DNA of 7,301 bases. It comes from Caryophanales bacterium. Lineage in GTDB: Bacteria; Bacillota_I; Bacilli_A; RFN20; CAG-826. The notes under the pieces were generated by a model that worked only from the letters and a program-made list of their open reading frames with translations, was not told where the DNA came from and did no database searches. This document shows, piece after piece, positions 1 through 6,643 of the stretch; position 1 is the first letter of the stretch; each line of letters begins with the position of its first letter. The position numbers and the translations under genes are program-made. The stretch lies in assembly GCA_016280685.1 (NCBI GenBank), contig JAEEHE010000108.1, positions 1-7,301 of the forward strand, written 5' to 3'.

Positions 1-2170
1 AAACAACACCGAGAAGAACAACACTAACGAAGATAATTGTGGAATTATTGTTCACACCATTAATCATCTGTGTACCACTTGTTTGAGCGAATGGGTTGCT
101 ATCTTGATTAGCGTTAGCCCAAGCGAGATATCTAGCTAATGCGGAAGCAAAGGCATCATTCGTACGGAATTCATTAATACAATCACTACCTAAGTTCAAT
201 AAAGCACCTTTAGCAGTGAGATAATAATGATGTTCCTCATCGCTACAATAGCCGAGGTTACTTGTATAATCAGTCATGTGCATATAAGCATTAACGAAAT
301 CGTTAACGGCTTTCTTATTAGTGGCTACACCAGTAATAGTAACCACGATATCCGCGATAATCTTAGAATTTGGAATTCTAAGTACACCAGTGCTTTGATT
401 CCAAGTATAATCAGTACCTTCTGTTTTGACGATACCACCGATAGTCACTCTAACCGTCGATGGAAGAGCGTAGAATCCATTAGAAGTTCCGGTGAATGTA
501 ACGGTGAAATCATTCGCATAAGTCACGACATAAGAACTATAACCACCTTCGACATTTGTCTTATTGAGGGTTAAGGTGTAACGGGTATAAGCATAAAGAG
601 CTTTAGATGGATCGGTGCCACTACGTTCAATGCACATATATGAAGGAGCATTCTTCAAAGCGAATTTCGTATAGGTTTGTGTTCCTTCTGGGTTATTCGC
701 CATAGTGAAGATGACATCATTAGGATTAGGAAGTGTTTCATAATTTAAATTGATGACTTGGCTACCGGAATAGTTGACACCATCACAATAGGAATACAAA
801 TTAGTATAAGCATTGTTATTAATATTGATATAACTACCAAAGACGCAAGTACCACCGATATAAAGGGTGTTCTTACTACTAGAAGTAGATGCTCTTAAAT
901 TAATCGCAGGACCAGTTCCCGTCATCGTGGTTACACCCTTAACTTTGATGACATTACCACCACTGGAGGTGTAAATGCCACTACCACCGCCACTAGTCTT
1001 TAAGATAGTGCCATTTCTTAAATCGAGGTTTCCACCGCCACTATTCATTTGAATAACGTGACATCCAGTACCACTTTGTGTGTTCTCAAAAGTCACGTTA
1101 GATGCTTGTAAAGTTCCACCCGTATTGACATAGATAACACAAACATTACCATTAGCGGCTACCTTTCCGCCACCACCAATAATATTGAATATCACATCCT
1201 CTGCCACACCGAAAAGAGAGGTGGCAGCATCACTTCTTGATAAAGTATGTCCATTTAAATAAAGGGTGATATTTTTTGTCACATAGAAACCACCTGTGTA
1301 TGTTTCATTACCGAAAATATTAATAGTACCACCTGTCGAACTATTAATAGCAACGCCAAAGGCGGAGGAGAAATTCGTATAATAGGTTGTGGTTGTTCCT
1401 ATGGTAGTTGATGCATTATATAAAGTTGATGTGGCTGTCGCGTTAATGCTTAATGTCGCATTCCATTGGTGGTTAGAACTCGATTGTTCAATATAACCAA
1501 AGAAACCAAAATATAATGTTTTGGTTGTGGGTGTATCTGTGTAATTTGTAATTGCAGTGGATGTATTAGTGAATGTTTTGGAACCACTTGTGCTACCAGC
1601 AGTCCTACTATTGACACGATAAACACCATGATCATCCGTATATCCTGTATTGATGATAGATACGGTACTTGGACTATCTTTACCAACCATCAAATTCAAA
1701 CCAATAAGGGAACTATAACTTACCGAATCATAGTATTGAATTTCGGCGACATGGTCAGCTTGGCCACCACTTGTTGATTTGTCAGTAGCAATACCACAAG
1801 GGAAAGAGACTTTTACGGAAGAATAAGCCGGTATTGTAATAGTATATGAAAAGGGAATATATATCGCATGCCAATCACCACTATAGGCTGTCTCATTTAT
1901 TGTTAGAGATAAAGAGTTTCCATTGGCAGAGAAATTGTTAGTTCCCCATGTTGATGATTGGGCCATTGAGGAACGATCAATATATTGAACCGAGGGGTCG
2001 CTAGTATAAGATTGATAAAAAGCAGCTTGTCTAGTAAAAGTACCAGTGATAGCAGCGGCATCAGCTTTCTTCACATCTTGTGATTTTTTGATATTGTTAA
2101 TCCCCGCGAGAGCGCCGAGCCCTAAAGCGAAAGAAGATATAAGTAAAGTGGTAAGTAATTTCTTTTTCAT
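1..2170 (-). CDS. Large secreted beta-helix surface protein, C-terminal end cut by window
   Basis: The frame is open from an ATG at 2170 to the window edge: 723 codons with no stop, checked codon by codon. The start is fixed by AAGGAG 8 nt upstream and by a signal peptide (MKKK, then a hydrophobic stretch to about residue 23; likely cleavage after A-D-A 37-39). Visible parts are a Ser/Thr/Tyr-rich beta-type region (about 45-245); a Gly/Asn/Thr-rich stretch with repeating short strands and NG/GG turns (about 265-455) that looks like a right-handed parallel beta-helix; a beta-sandwich-like repeat (531-616) of the kind with a TLTLN start, an ALP motif and a WNxxTG turn; a 70-residue module (625-694) shared with the other surface protein here; a polar linker; and the start of a membrane segment (from about 712). 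The missing end is probably only the rest of that segment and a basic tail. The protein is likely membrane-anchored and displayed outside. Adhesion or glycan binding is a guess; no catalytic motif is seen. Confidence 0.88.
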   Translation of the reverse strand, partial: MKKKLLTTLLISSFALGLGALAGINNIKKSQDVKKADAAAITGTFTRQAAFYQSYTSDPSVQYIDRSSMAQSSTWGTNNFSANGNSLSLTINETAYSGDWHAIYIPFSYTITIPAYSSVKVSFPCGIATDKSTSGGQADHVAEIQYYDSVSYSSLIGLNLMVGKDSPSTVSIINTGYTDDHGVYRVNSRTAGSTSGSKTFTNTSTAITNYTDTPTTKTLYFGFFGYIEQSSSNHQWNATLSINATATSTLYNASTTIGTTTTYYTNFSSAFGVAINSSTGGTINIFGNETYTGGFYVTKNITLYLNGHTLSRSDAATSLFGVAEDVIFNIIGGGGKVAANGNVCVIYVNTGGTLQASNVTFENTQSGTGCHVIQMNSGGGNLDLRNGTILKTSGGGSGIYTSSGGNVIKVKGVTTMTGTGPAINLRASTSSSKNTLYIGGTCVFGSYININNNAYTNLYSYCDGVNYSGSQVINLNYETLPNPNDVIFTMANNPEGTQTYTKFALKNAPSYMCIERSGTDPSKALYAYTRYTLTLNKTNVEGGYSSYVVTYANDFTVTFTGTSNGFYALPSTVRVTIGGIVKTEGTDYTWNQSTGVLRIPNSKIIADIVVTITGVATNKKAVNDFVNAYMHMTDYTSNLGYCSDEEHHYYLTAKGALLNLGSDCINEFRTNDAFASALARYLAWANANQDSNPFAQTSGTQMINGVNNNSTIIFVSVVLLGVV
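89..298 (-). repeat. Shared 70-residue C-terminal module, copy A
   Basis: Residues 625-694 of the beta-helix surface protein align without gaps to residues 591-660 (long-frame numbering) of the other surface protein. By eye 35 of 70 positions are identical, with 17 of 20 identical in the core NLGYCxDxEHHYYLTAK region and the residues just before it. It sits between the ectodomain and the membrane anchor. Its function is unknown to me. Confidence 0.85.
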
Positions 2171-2184
2171 GGAGCATTCTCCTT
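2171..2184 (-). promoter_or_regulatory. Ribosome binding site inside a small hairpin
   Basis: AAGGAG (2184-2179) lies 8 nt before the ATG at 2170. GGAG pairs with CTCC directly next to the ATG (GGAG-AATG-CTCC, 4 GC-rich pairs and a 4-nt loop), so the Shine-Dalgarno can be masked. The binding site is clear; a regulatory role for the hairpin is inferred. Confidence 0.6.
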
Positions 2185-2202
2185 GTGCGTACGTATATAT
2201 TA

Positions 2203-2231
2203 ATTATGTCATATATAAACGAAATAAACAC
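2203..2231 (-). promoter_or_regulatory. Candidate promoter of the beta-helix surface protein gene
   Basis: CATAAT (2208-2203) is a plausible -10 box. The best -35 candidate 17 nt upstream is GTGTTT (2231-2226), which is a weak match. A start near 2196 would give a leader of about 26 nt. The terminator just upstream makes a separate promoter necessary, but the region is so A/T-rich that the exact boxes are uncertain. Confidence 0.3.
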
Positions 2232-2271
2232 TTTTAATTGATGTCATCTTAATTTTAATATCAAATATTTT

Positions 2272-2306
2272 AAAAATTAAAAAAGATCGATTTTATTTCG
2301 ATCTTT
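2272..2306 (-). terminator. Rho-independent terminator after rhaD
   Basis: On the minus strand AAAGATCGA pairs with TCGATCTTT (9 bp, 7-nt loop), followed by a T-rich run (TTTAATTTTT). It lies about 50 nt past the rhaD stop and separates rhaD from the next surface protein gene. There is no T-tract on the plus strand, so it works in one direction. Confidence 0.88.
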
Positions 2307-2309
2307 AAC

Positions 2310-2350
2310 AAAAATAAGCAAGAGGCTCCCACTTCTTTAAGTGATTGGAG
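2310..2350 (-). terminator. Possible first, weaker terminator hairpin after rhaD
   Basis: CTCC...CACTT pairs with AAGTG...GGAG (5 bp plus 4 bp with a 3-nt bulge and a 4-nt loop), starting 4 nt after the rhaD stop. An imperfect U-rich run (CTTATTTTTG) follows about 8 nt later. It may be a tandem terminator or a 3'-end stabilising hairpin in front of the stronger one. Confidence 0.4.
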
Positions 2351-2354
2351 TATG

Positions 2355-3152
2355 TCAATCAATAATTCCTTTGCGATATTCGATATTAAATGCTTTCGCA
2401 AGTTCTCTTAATTGTCTATCGGTAATCGATTGAATAATTTCTTTGCCAAATACTTTGAGATATATCTCCGCGGCTTTTTCAATGGTTTCAATTAAACCAT
2501 AGACTTCATCAAGGGTTCTACCTGTACAAGATAAACCATGATGCGCCCATATAACAGAGCGGTATCCTTCTTTCATCTTATTCGCGGTCGCCACACCAAT
2601 TTCATTACCACCACAAACCATCCACGGTAAGACAGCGACACCTTCAGGGAAGACCACTATCGATTCGGTTTGCATCTTCCATAATTTCTCGGTGAAGAAT
2701 CTACTATCTAATGGACATATATGTGTCATCGCTATCAAGTTCGTAGGATGGCAGTGAATCACTAAACGATGTAATGGGTCTAATTTCAATCTTTCGATAT
2801 GACACATTAAATGTGTGGGAAATTCACTGGTCATCTTTCCACCATCTGTATATCCCCAAAATAAATCAACTTTGCTCTTAGAGACCACTTTTAAAATACC
2901 GAGATTATTCTCTGGATCTTTTAAGCAGTTCTTAAAATATTTACCTGTGCCGGTCACGATAAAATATGTACCGATTAAAGGTGACATATCAAAATCGAAT
3001 TCAAAGCTTCTTAACACTCTAGTGGGATCACAGACAGTTTTGACTTCTTCTTCGCTTAAGATATAAGAGAGGTTACCACCATTTCTCTCATCCCAGTTGT
3101 GCTTATATAGTAACGATAATATTTCTGTAACTTCATTAATCACATTATTCAT
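2355..3152 (-). CDS. rhaD: L-rhamnulose-1-phosphate aldolase
   Basis: This class II (zinc) aldolase splits L-rhamnulose-1-phosphate into dihydroxyacetone phosphate and L-lactaldehyde, the last specific step of rhamnose breakdown in the cytoplasm. The 265 residues match the family length (E. coli RhaD is about 274). Family landmarks in order are WDERNGGN (20-27), FIVTGTGKYFKN (64-75), NNLGI (82-86), the SEFPTH motif with the likely catalytic Glu110, the HCHPTNLIA motif with zinc ligands His133 and His135, VVFPEGV and LPWMV (166-179), and the AHHG motif with the third ligand His205. All key residues are present, so it should be active. The ATG at 3152 is the first start in the frame, but its GGAGG is 17 nt away, wider than usual. 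It lies 66 nt after the GH28-like gene in the same direction, with no terminator between them. The stop is TGA, which argues against the Mycoplasma code. Confidence 0.96.
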   Translation of the reverse strand: MNNVINEVTEILSLLYKHNWDERNGGNLSYILSEEEVKTVCDPTRVLRSFEFDFDMSPLIGTYFIVTGTGKYFKNCLKDPENNLGILKVVSKSKVDLFWGYTDGGKMTSEFPTHLMCHIERLKLDPLHRLVIHCHPTNLIAMTHICPLDSRFFTEKLWKMQTESIVVFPEGVAVLPWMVCGGNEIGVATANKMKEGYRSVIWAHHGLSCTGRTLDEVYGLIETIEKAAEIYLKVFGKEIIQSITDRQLRELAKAFNIEYRKGIID

Positions 3153-3169
3153 AATAATTCTGCTTCTTT

Positions 3170-3201
3170 CCTCCGAGATTTATTATAGTCAACGCTTAAC
3201 A
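3170..3201 (-). promoter_or_regulatory. Candidate internal promoter, operator-like repeat and RBS of rhaD
   Basis: A perfect TATAAT (3187-3182) sits in the 66-nt gap, with only weak -35 candidates upstream. Directly before it is an imperfect inverted repeat, GTTAA-GCG-TTGAC (3200-3188). This resembles the CcpA cre consensus with two mismatches at its left end. GGAGG follows at 3174-3170. A start near 3175 would give a very short leader beginning at the Shine-Dalgarno. The RBS is seen; the promoter and operator are inferred. Confidence 0.35.
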
Positions 3202-3218
3202 TAATTCCACAAAAATGA

Positions 3219-4379
3219 TTAATGATTTTTATCTATTATCTCAACATTATCGAGACTGCGGAAAAAGGGAATATTAGAAGTGACGTCATGACATTTTAAG
3301 GTTAATTTCTTATGACCTTTATTATCGAAGTTACAAGGTTCTTTTAAACCACTAAAATGGACATTATCTAAGGTAATTTCCACTAAATCGTTGCCGTTTT
3401 GCAAATATTTTAAGTCATCGCAGTTCGGATTATAGACTAAGAACATATCGACATTTTTGACATCAACATTTCTAAAGACGATATTATCCGAATCCCTTTT
3501 CGCTGGATGAGCGATACTGGCAAAATAGATGAATAAACAAATCGTATTATGTCTTCCTTCATTTATCGGTAGAAAATAATCTTTATCCACAAAGATAGTT
3601 TTACGATGGGGATATATACCAGGACCATAGACTTCTGAGTTCTCTACCAAAATATTATTTCCACCTATTCTAAAGACATCACATGAAGTATTAAATTTAC
3701 ATCTATTCACATGGAGTCTATCAATATTGATACCAGCGATACAATCATCACCAGTTTCAAAATTACAATCTTCAATTAAAGTATCTACACATTCATGGAG
3801 ATGGAATCCATCACTACCAGCGACACAGTGAATTCTTTTAGCGACAACATTTTGACAAGTATCTAATTGAAAGGCAAAATTCCCGCAATCACTGATGGTG
3901 AAATTATCAAATAAGATATTACGACAATTGCTGAGGAATAAACCATGTGGTCCTCGGTATCCTTCTTCACCTTCAAGGTCGACACAGTTTTGCCCATTAA
4001 TAAATGAATCCTCTTCACCGATAAAGGAAATATCGTGTTCTAAATAGGCAGTAAATAAGGCCTTACGATAATTAGGAATTTCTCTATTCTTATAATATTC
4101 AGGAATCATCTGCATGTCGCAGTGCATCTCCATTCCTTTAGGAATAGGGAAAAGAACATAGTCATCAATATTACGAGAACCGAATAATCTCGCCCCTTTT
4201 TCTAAATAGACTATCGTGTTGGAATAGACATATAAAGAAGAGAATAAATAATCACCTTTGGGAAAGATAATCTTCCCCCCACTAGATTTGCATCTATCAA
4301 ATAGAGATTGTAATAATTTGGTCTGGTCTATTTCTTTATTAGAAATCGCACCTTCATTTAAAACATTTATGATATTCAT
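3219..4379 (-). CDS. GH28-like right-handed beta-helix glycosidase, probably intracellular
   Basis: The protein is 386 residues from the chosen ATG. Its N-terminus follows the glycoside hydrolase 28 (polygalacturonase/rhamnogalacturonase) pattern: NVLNEGA, then a Gly-Gly-Lys-Ile-Ile-Phe-Pro-Lys-Gly strand, then LEKGARLFGS and a DDY motif. The rest is a ladder of beta-helix coils of the type NILFDNFTISDC, NVVAKRIHC, TLIEDCNFETG, NILVENSEVYG and NIVFRNVDV. Of the four classical GH28 active-site motifs, the first survives as SDGF (189-192) and the second as GDDC (210-213). The GHG and RIK motifs are absent; CDVFRIGG (233-240) stands where GHG is expected. There is no signal peptide, so it should act on imported oligosaccharides. 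The same frame extends to an ATG at 4445, but that codon lies within the upstream gene's terminator, and family homology begins right after the ATG at 4379. Neither start has a good RBS. With rhaD next, a rhamnose-galacturonate substrate is plausible but unproven; it could be an epimerase or a non-catalytic relative. Confidence 0.82.
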   Translation of the reverse strand: MNIINVLNEGAISNKEIDQTKLLQSLFDRCKSSGGKIIFPKGDYLFSSLYVYSNTIVYLEKGARLFGSRNIDDYVLFPIPKGMEMHCDMQMIPEYYKNREIPNYRKALFTAYLEHDISFIGEEDSFINGQNCVDLEGEEGYRGPHGLFLSNCRNILFDNFTISDCGNFAFQLDTCQNVVAKRIHCVAGSDGFHLHECVDTLIEDCNFETGDDCIAGINIDRLHVNRCKFNTSCDVFRIGGNNILVENSEVYGPGIYPHRKTIFVDKDYFLPINEGRHNTICLFIYFASIAHPAKRDSDNIVFRNVDVKNVDMFLVYNPNCDDLKYLQNGNDLVEITLDNVHFSGLKEPCNFDNKGHKKLTLKCHDVTSNIPFFRSLDNVEIIDKNH

Positions 4380-4391
4380 AAATATATTATC
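4380..4391 (-). promoter_or_regulatory. Candidate -10 box for a leaderless GH28-like transcript
   Basis: GATAAT (4391-4386) ends 6 nt before the ATG at 4379, so transcription from it would begin at or next to the start codon. No Shine-Dalgarno lies between the terminator T-run and this ATG, and no good -35 is seen. The sequence is A/T-rich, so chance is a real possibility. Confidence 0.3.
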
Positions 4392-4411
4392 TAACAAAAG
4401 TATTTCTTTAT

Positions 4412-4442
4412 AAAGAAAAAGTCGGAATGGTATCTTCCGACT
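4412..4442 (-). terminator. Rho-independent terminator of the 707-residue surface protein gene
   Basis: On the minus strand AGTCGGAA pairs with TTCCGACT (8 bp perfect stem, 7-nt loop), followed by TTTTCTTT. It begins 23 nt after the TAATAG tandem stop of the surface protein gene. It overlaps the first codons of the longest open frame of the GH28-like gene, which is the main reason for preferring the later start of that gene. Confidence 0.9.
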
Positions 4443-4465
4443 CATTAATCATTTATTTTAGCCTA

Positions 4466-6589
4466 TTATTGCGCTTTTCTTTTTCTAAAGACGAATAAGG
4501 CACTAACAGCAATAACGCTTGTTAAAATCGCGGATAACACGACGATAATAACTATATCATTAGAATCACTATTTAAGAGATTAACGACACCAGCATTAAT
4601 TGTGGTAGTCACACTATTATTACCATCATATGGAGCAGCATCATTATTAAATGTCGCCCAAGCTTCAAATCTTTCTCTAGCTCTAGCGAATTGAGCGTTA
4701 TTTTGGAACGCTATTTTTTGTGTTTCACTAAGTGCGTTATATGCTTCTTTCGCAGTTAGATAATAATGATGTTCATTATCATTACAATAACCGAGATTAT
4801 CGGTGTAATCATTCATATGTAACTTGGTCTCTAAGAAGTTTTCAAGAACAGAAATATCTTCTGCATTACCAGTCGCGTCATATCTCGCAATTGTAGAAAC
4901 ACCATTCTTTAATGATAGCCAGTCAGAGCCATCTCTAAGTGTGAATGTTAAAGAACCTAAAGATAAATCAATCACTAATTGATCAGGAACATCTAAGAAC
5001 AAGACATAATTTGGTTGATCGGTCACAATTACAACGCGAATCGCTAAATCGTAACGAGTATTGGCGCTACCAGTCGGATGGCCTAATTCATAATCAGGAT
5101 TTTGTGTAGAAACATCATTAAGATCGGTGAAGTCCTTAGAATTGCCTCTCGCCCAAGCGTGATAATGAGAGAGGGTTAATCCATTTAAGAGGATGTTGTC
5201 ATACATATAACGGTAGTTATCAGCAGGACATCCTTGAATGATATTATTTACATCACGAGGAATATTTGTCCACATCGCATATCTATGGAATTTTCCACCT
5301 TGAGAAGCGGTTTGTTCTCCCCAGTCATCGACACTCTTAATGCCGAGACGAGTATCTTCCCAAATCTTTTCTTTTGTTAATTGCACTCTTGCAGGAGCAC
5401 CAGAGGTTTTAATTGTGGAATAGAAAGTTAAGTCATTATTTAAAACATAGGTCACACCATTGTAATAGCCTTCAAAAATTCCAGCTTTAAAGGTAATTTC
5501 CATTCCATCCATAGGAATATATTCCACGACTGTCTTAAATTCTAATGAGGTTGCGGTTGCTTCAATAGAAACAGGAGAGAAGTCACCACCAACACTCATC
5601 GGGAATGCGGTGACGCCATCATTACGAGGGAACACAGCACTAGAAGCATCAAAACTCTTCCAATAGCCAAAGGTTTGACCATTGATGATAATTCCATTAA
5701 GAATATCAATAAAATTACCATTCGCGTCTTTAAAGCGATCAATACCAGCGTGATCATTGAAATACATAGTATCAGCAAAAATCTGCTCACTAAGTTTGAA
5801 GCTAAAGAAGAAGTTATCGATGTATGAATAATGGAAGTTGCAATCACCAGCGGTAATTATGTTATCCAAACTCTTTACATGACTTTGGAATTTTAAAACA
5901 CTAACACCAGAAGCGCTGGCATTAACACCCGCCATCGCTCTATGTTGATCTTCAGCGGCAAATCCCGCTGCTAAAGTTGGAGCGGAATATGTATATTCGC
6001 CAATTTTAGTTGAACCTTCAAATGGATAATAGGTAACACCATTATATTCCACGTAGAATTCTAATTTAGGAGCGCTGGCATTGGATAAATCTGTTCTTAA
6101 AGTCGCATTCACATAATCAGAGAAATATCCGCCACCAGAAATAACGCTTAAAAGATCAGTGCTACCATCAGCAGTTTTCATCAATAAACCGCTTTTCACA
6201 GCGTTACGACTATAAGCGCCAGACGAATTATAAGTAAGGTTTAAGAATCTCACACTTGTACCGTTACTCATATACACAGCGTATCCACCGACACCAAACC
6301 ACCAGTTAGCGGTTGTTTGTTTAAAAGCGACTTTAATCTCGCTCTTTTCCGCTAGGACATTACCTTTGGTTTGCATACCACCATCACAATCACCTTTAAC
6401 GATACGAGTATCACCGGGATCTCTTGTGGCAAATCCTAAATCGTCACAGCGATAAATCGTATATTCGGAATCTGCCTTTGCAACCTGTTCATTATTGTGT
6501 GCGGTTTTATTTGCAATAAGTAATCCGCTTGCGCCACTAAGCACTAATGCTAATGTGCCTAAAGCAATAAAGTTTTTCGATAGTTTCAT
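4466..6589 (-). CDS. Secreted, membrane-anchored multi-domain surface protein
   Basis: The protein has 707 residues from the chosen ATG (MKLSKNF). The open frame extends 6 codons further to a TTG at 6607; positions here use that longer numbering. A signal peptide (7-45) ends in A-K-A with likely cleavage before Asp46. Residues 46-245 look like a beta-sandwich rich in Trp, Tyr and Gly. Residues about 262-400 and 428-568 look like diverged copies of one another: each holds an I-I/L-x-NG motif (INGQTF 308-313; LNGLTL 474-479) followed by a beta-rich stretch. Residues 591-660 form the module shared with the other surface protein. A polar linker, one membrane helix (about 685-707) and the basic tail RKRK end the chain, so most of it faces outward. 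There is no LPxTG sorting signal. It ends with TAA TAG and a terminator, and has its own promoter region, so it is probably transcribed alone. I do not recognise a named family; binding of carbohydrate or host surface is only a guess. Confidence 0.9.
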   Translation of the reverse strand: MKLSKNFIALGTLALVLSGASGLLIANKTAHNNEQVAKADSEYTIYRCDDLGFATRDPGDTRIVKGDCDGGMQTKGNVLAEKSEIKVAFKQTTANWWFGVGGYAVYMSNGTSVRFLNLTYNSSGAYSRNAVKSGLLMKTADGSTDLLSVISGGGYFSDYVNATLRTDLSNASAPKLEFYVEYNGVTYYPFEGSTKIGEYTYSAPTLAAGFAAEDQHRAMAGVNASASGVSVLKFQSHVKSLDNIITAGDCNFHYSYIDNFFFSFKLSEQIFADTMYFNDHAGIDRFKDANGNFIDILNGIIINGQTFGYWKSFDASSAVFPRNDGVTAFPMSVGGDFSPVSIEATATSLEFKTVVEYIPMDGMEITFKAGIFEGYYNGVTYVLNNDLTFYSTIKTSGAPARVQLTKEKIWEDTRLGIKSVDDWGEQTASQGGKFHRYAMWTNIPRDVNNIIQGCPADNYRYMYDNILLNGLTLSHYHAWARGNSKDFTDLNDVSTQNPDYELGHPTGSANTRYDLAIRVVIVTDQPNYVLFLDVPDQLVIDLSLGSLTFTLRDGSDWLSLKNGVSTIARYDATGNAEDISVLENFLETKLHMNDYTDNLGYCNDNEHHYYLTAKEAYNALSETQKIAFQNNAQFARARERFEAWATFNNDAAPYDGNNSVTTTINAGVVNLLNSDSNDIVIIVVLSAILTSVIAVSALFVFRKRKAQ
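4628..4837 (-). repeat. Shared 70-residue C-terminal module, copy B
   Basis: Residues 591-660 (long-frame numbering) match copy A (89-298) without gaps. Invariant features include HMxDYTxNLGYC, EHHYYLTAK, FA.A..R, AWA..N and D..P followed by an aromatic residue. It lies directly before the linker and membrane anchor, as in copy A. Confidence 0.85.
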
Positions 6590-6628
6590 AAAGTAATTTC
6601 TATCCAATAGATTGGACAGAGTCCTCCT
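6590..6628 (-). promoter_or_regulatory. Ribosome binding site with a hairpin spacer
   Basis: AGGAGG (6628-6623) is 33 nt before the ATG at 6589, too far for normal initiation. Between them is a 22-nt inverted repeat (6620-6599) with two 10-nt arms around CT, every position pairable with one G-U. Folding it would leave 11 nt between AGGAGG and ATG. Without folding, the only better-spaced start is a TTG at 6607, 15 nt away, which lies inside the hairpin. Confidence 0.6.
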
Positions 6629-6643
6629 TTCTTAGAAAAAACT

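Noticed and set aside
227..574. Plus-strand open frame of 115 codons
   Set aside because: It lies antisense to the surface protein gene, over the shared module and beta-repeat. It has no ribosome binding site and no domain; it is a shadow frame.
1450..1686. Minus-strand open frame of 78 codons starting with TTG
   Set aside because: It is an out-of-frame reading inside the 723-codon frame, which is continuous through this region.
1..2170. Possible frameshift or pseudogene, because no complete frame is present at the left end
   Set aside because: Translation from the ATG at 2170 stays in one frame to the window edge; the gene is only cut by the window.
2046..2237. Plus-strand open frame with an apparent signal-like start
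   Set aside because: It is antisense to the signal peptide region of the surface protein gene and runs into its promoter; the hydrophobicity is the mirror of that signal sequence.
2171..2354. Riboswitch, small RNA or tRNA in the intergenic gap
   Set aside because: Apart from the terminator hairpins and the start-region hairpin, the gap is A/T-rich with no recognisable RNA family core.
2330..2357. Mycoplasma-type code (TGA as Trp), since rhaD would run 8 codons further
   Set aside because: All tryptophans checked use TGG, the long frames contain no in-frame TGA, and rhaD already has the usual family length at its TGA.
2815..3066. Plus-strand open frame of 83 codons
   Set aside because: It is fully antisense to rhaD, which has all family motifs.
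4466..4700. LPxTG-type sortase signal at the end of the 707-residue protein
   Set aside because: The tail has a membrane helix and a basic end, but no LPxTG or close variant precedes it.
5596..5847. Minus-strand hydrophobic open frame of 83 codons
   Set aside because: It is a shifted frame inside the 707-residue surface protein gene, without its own start signals.
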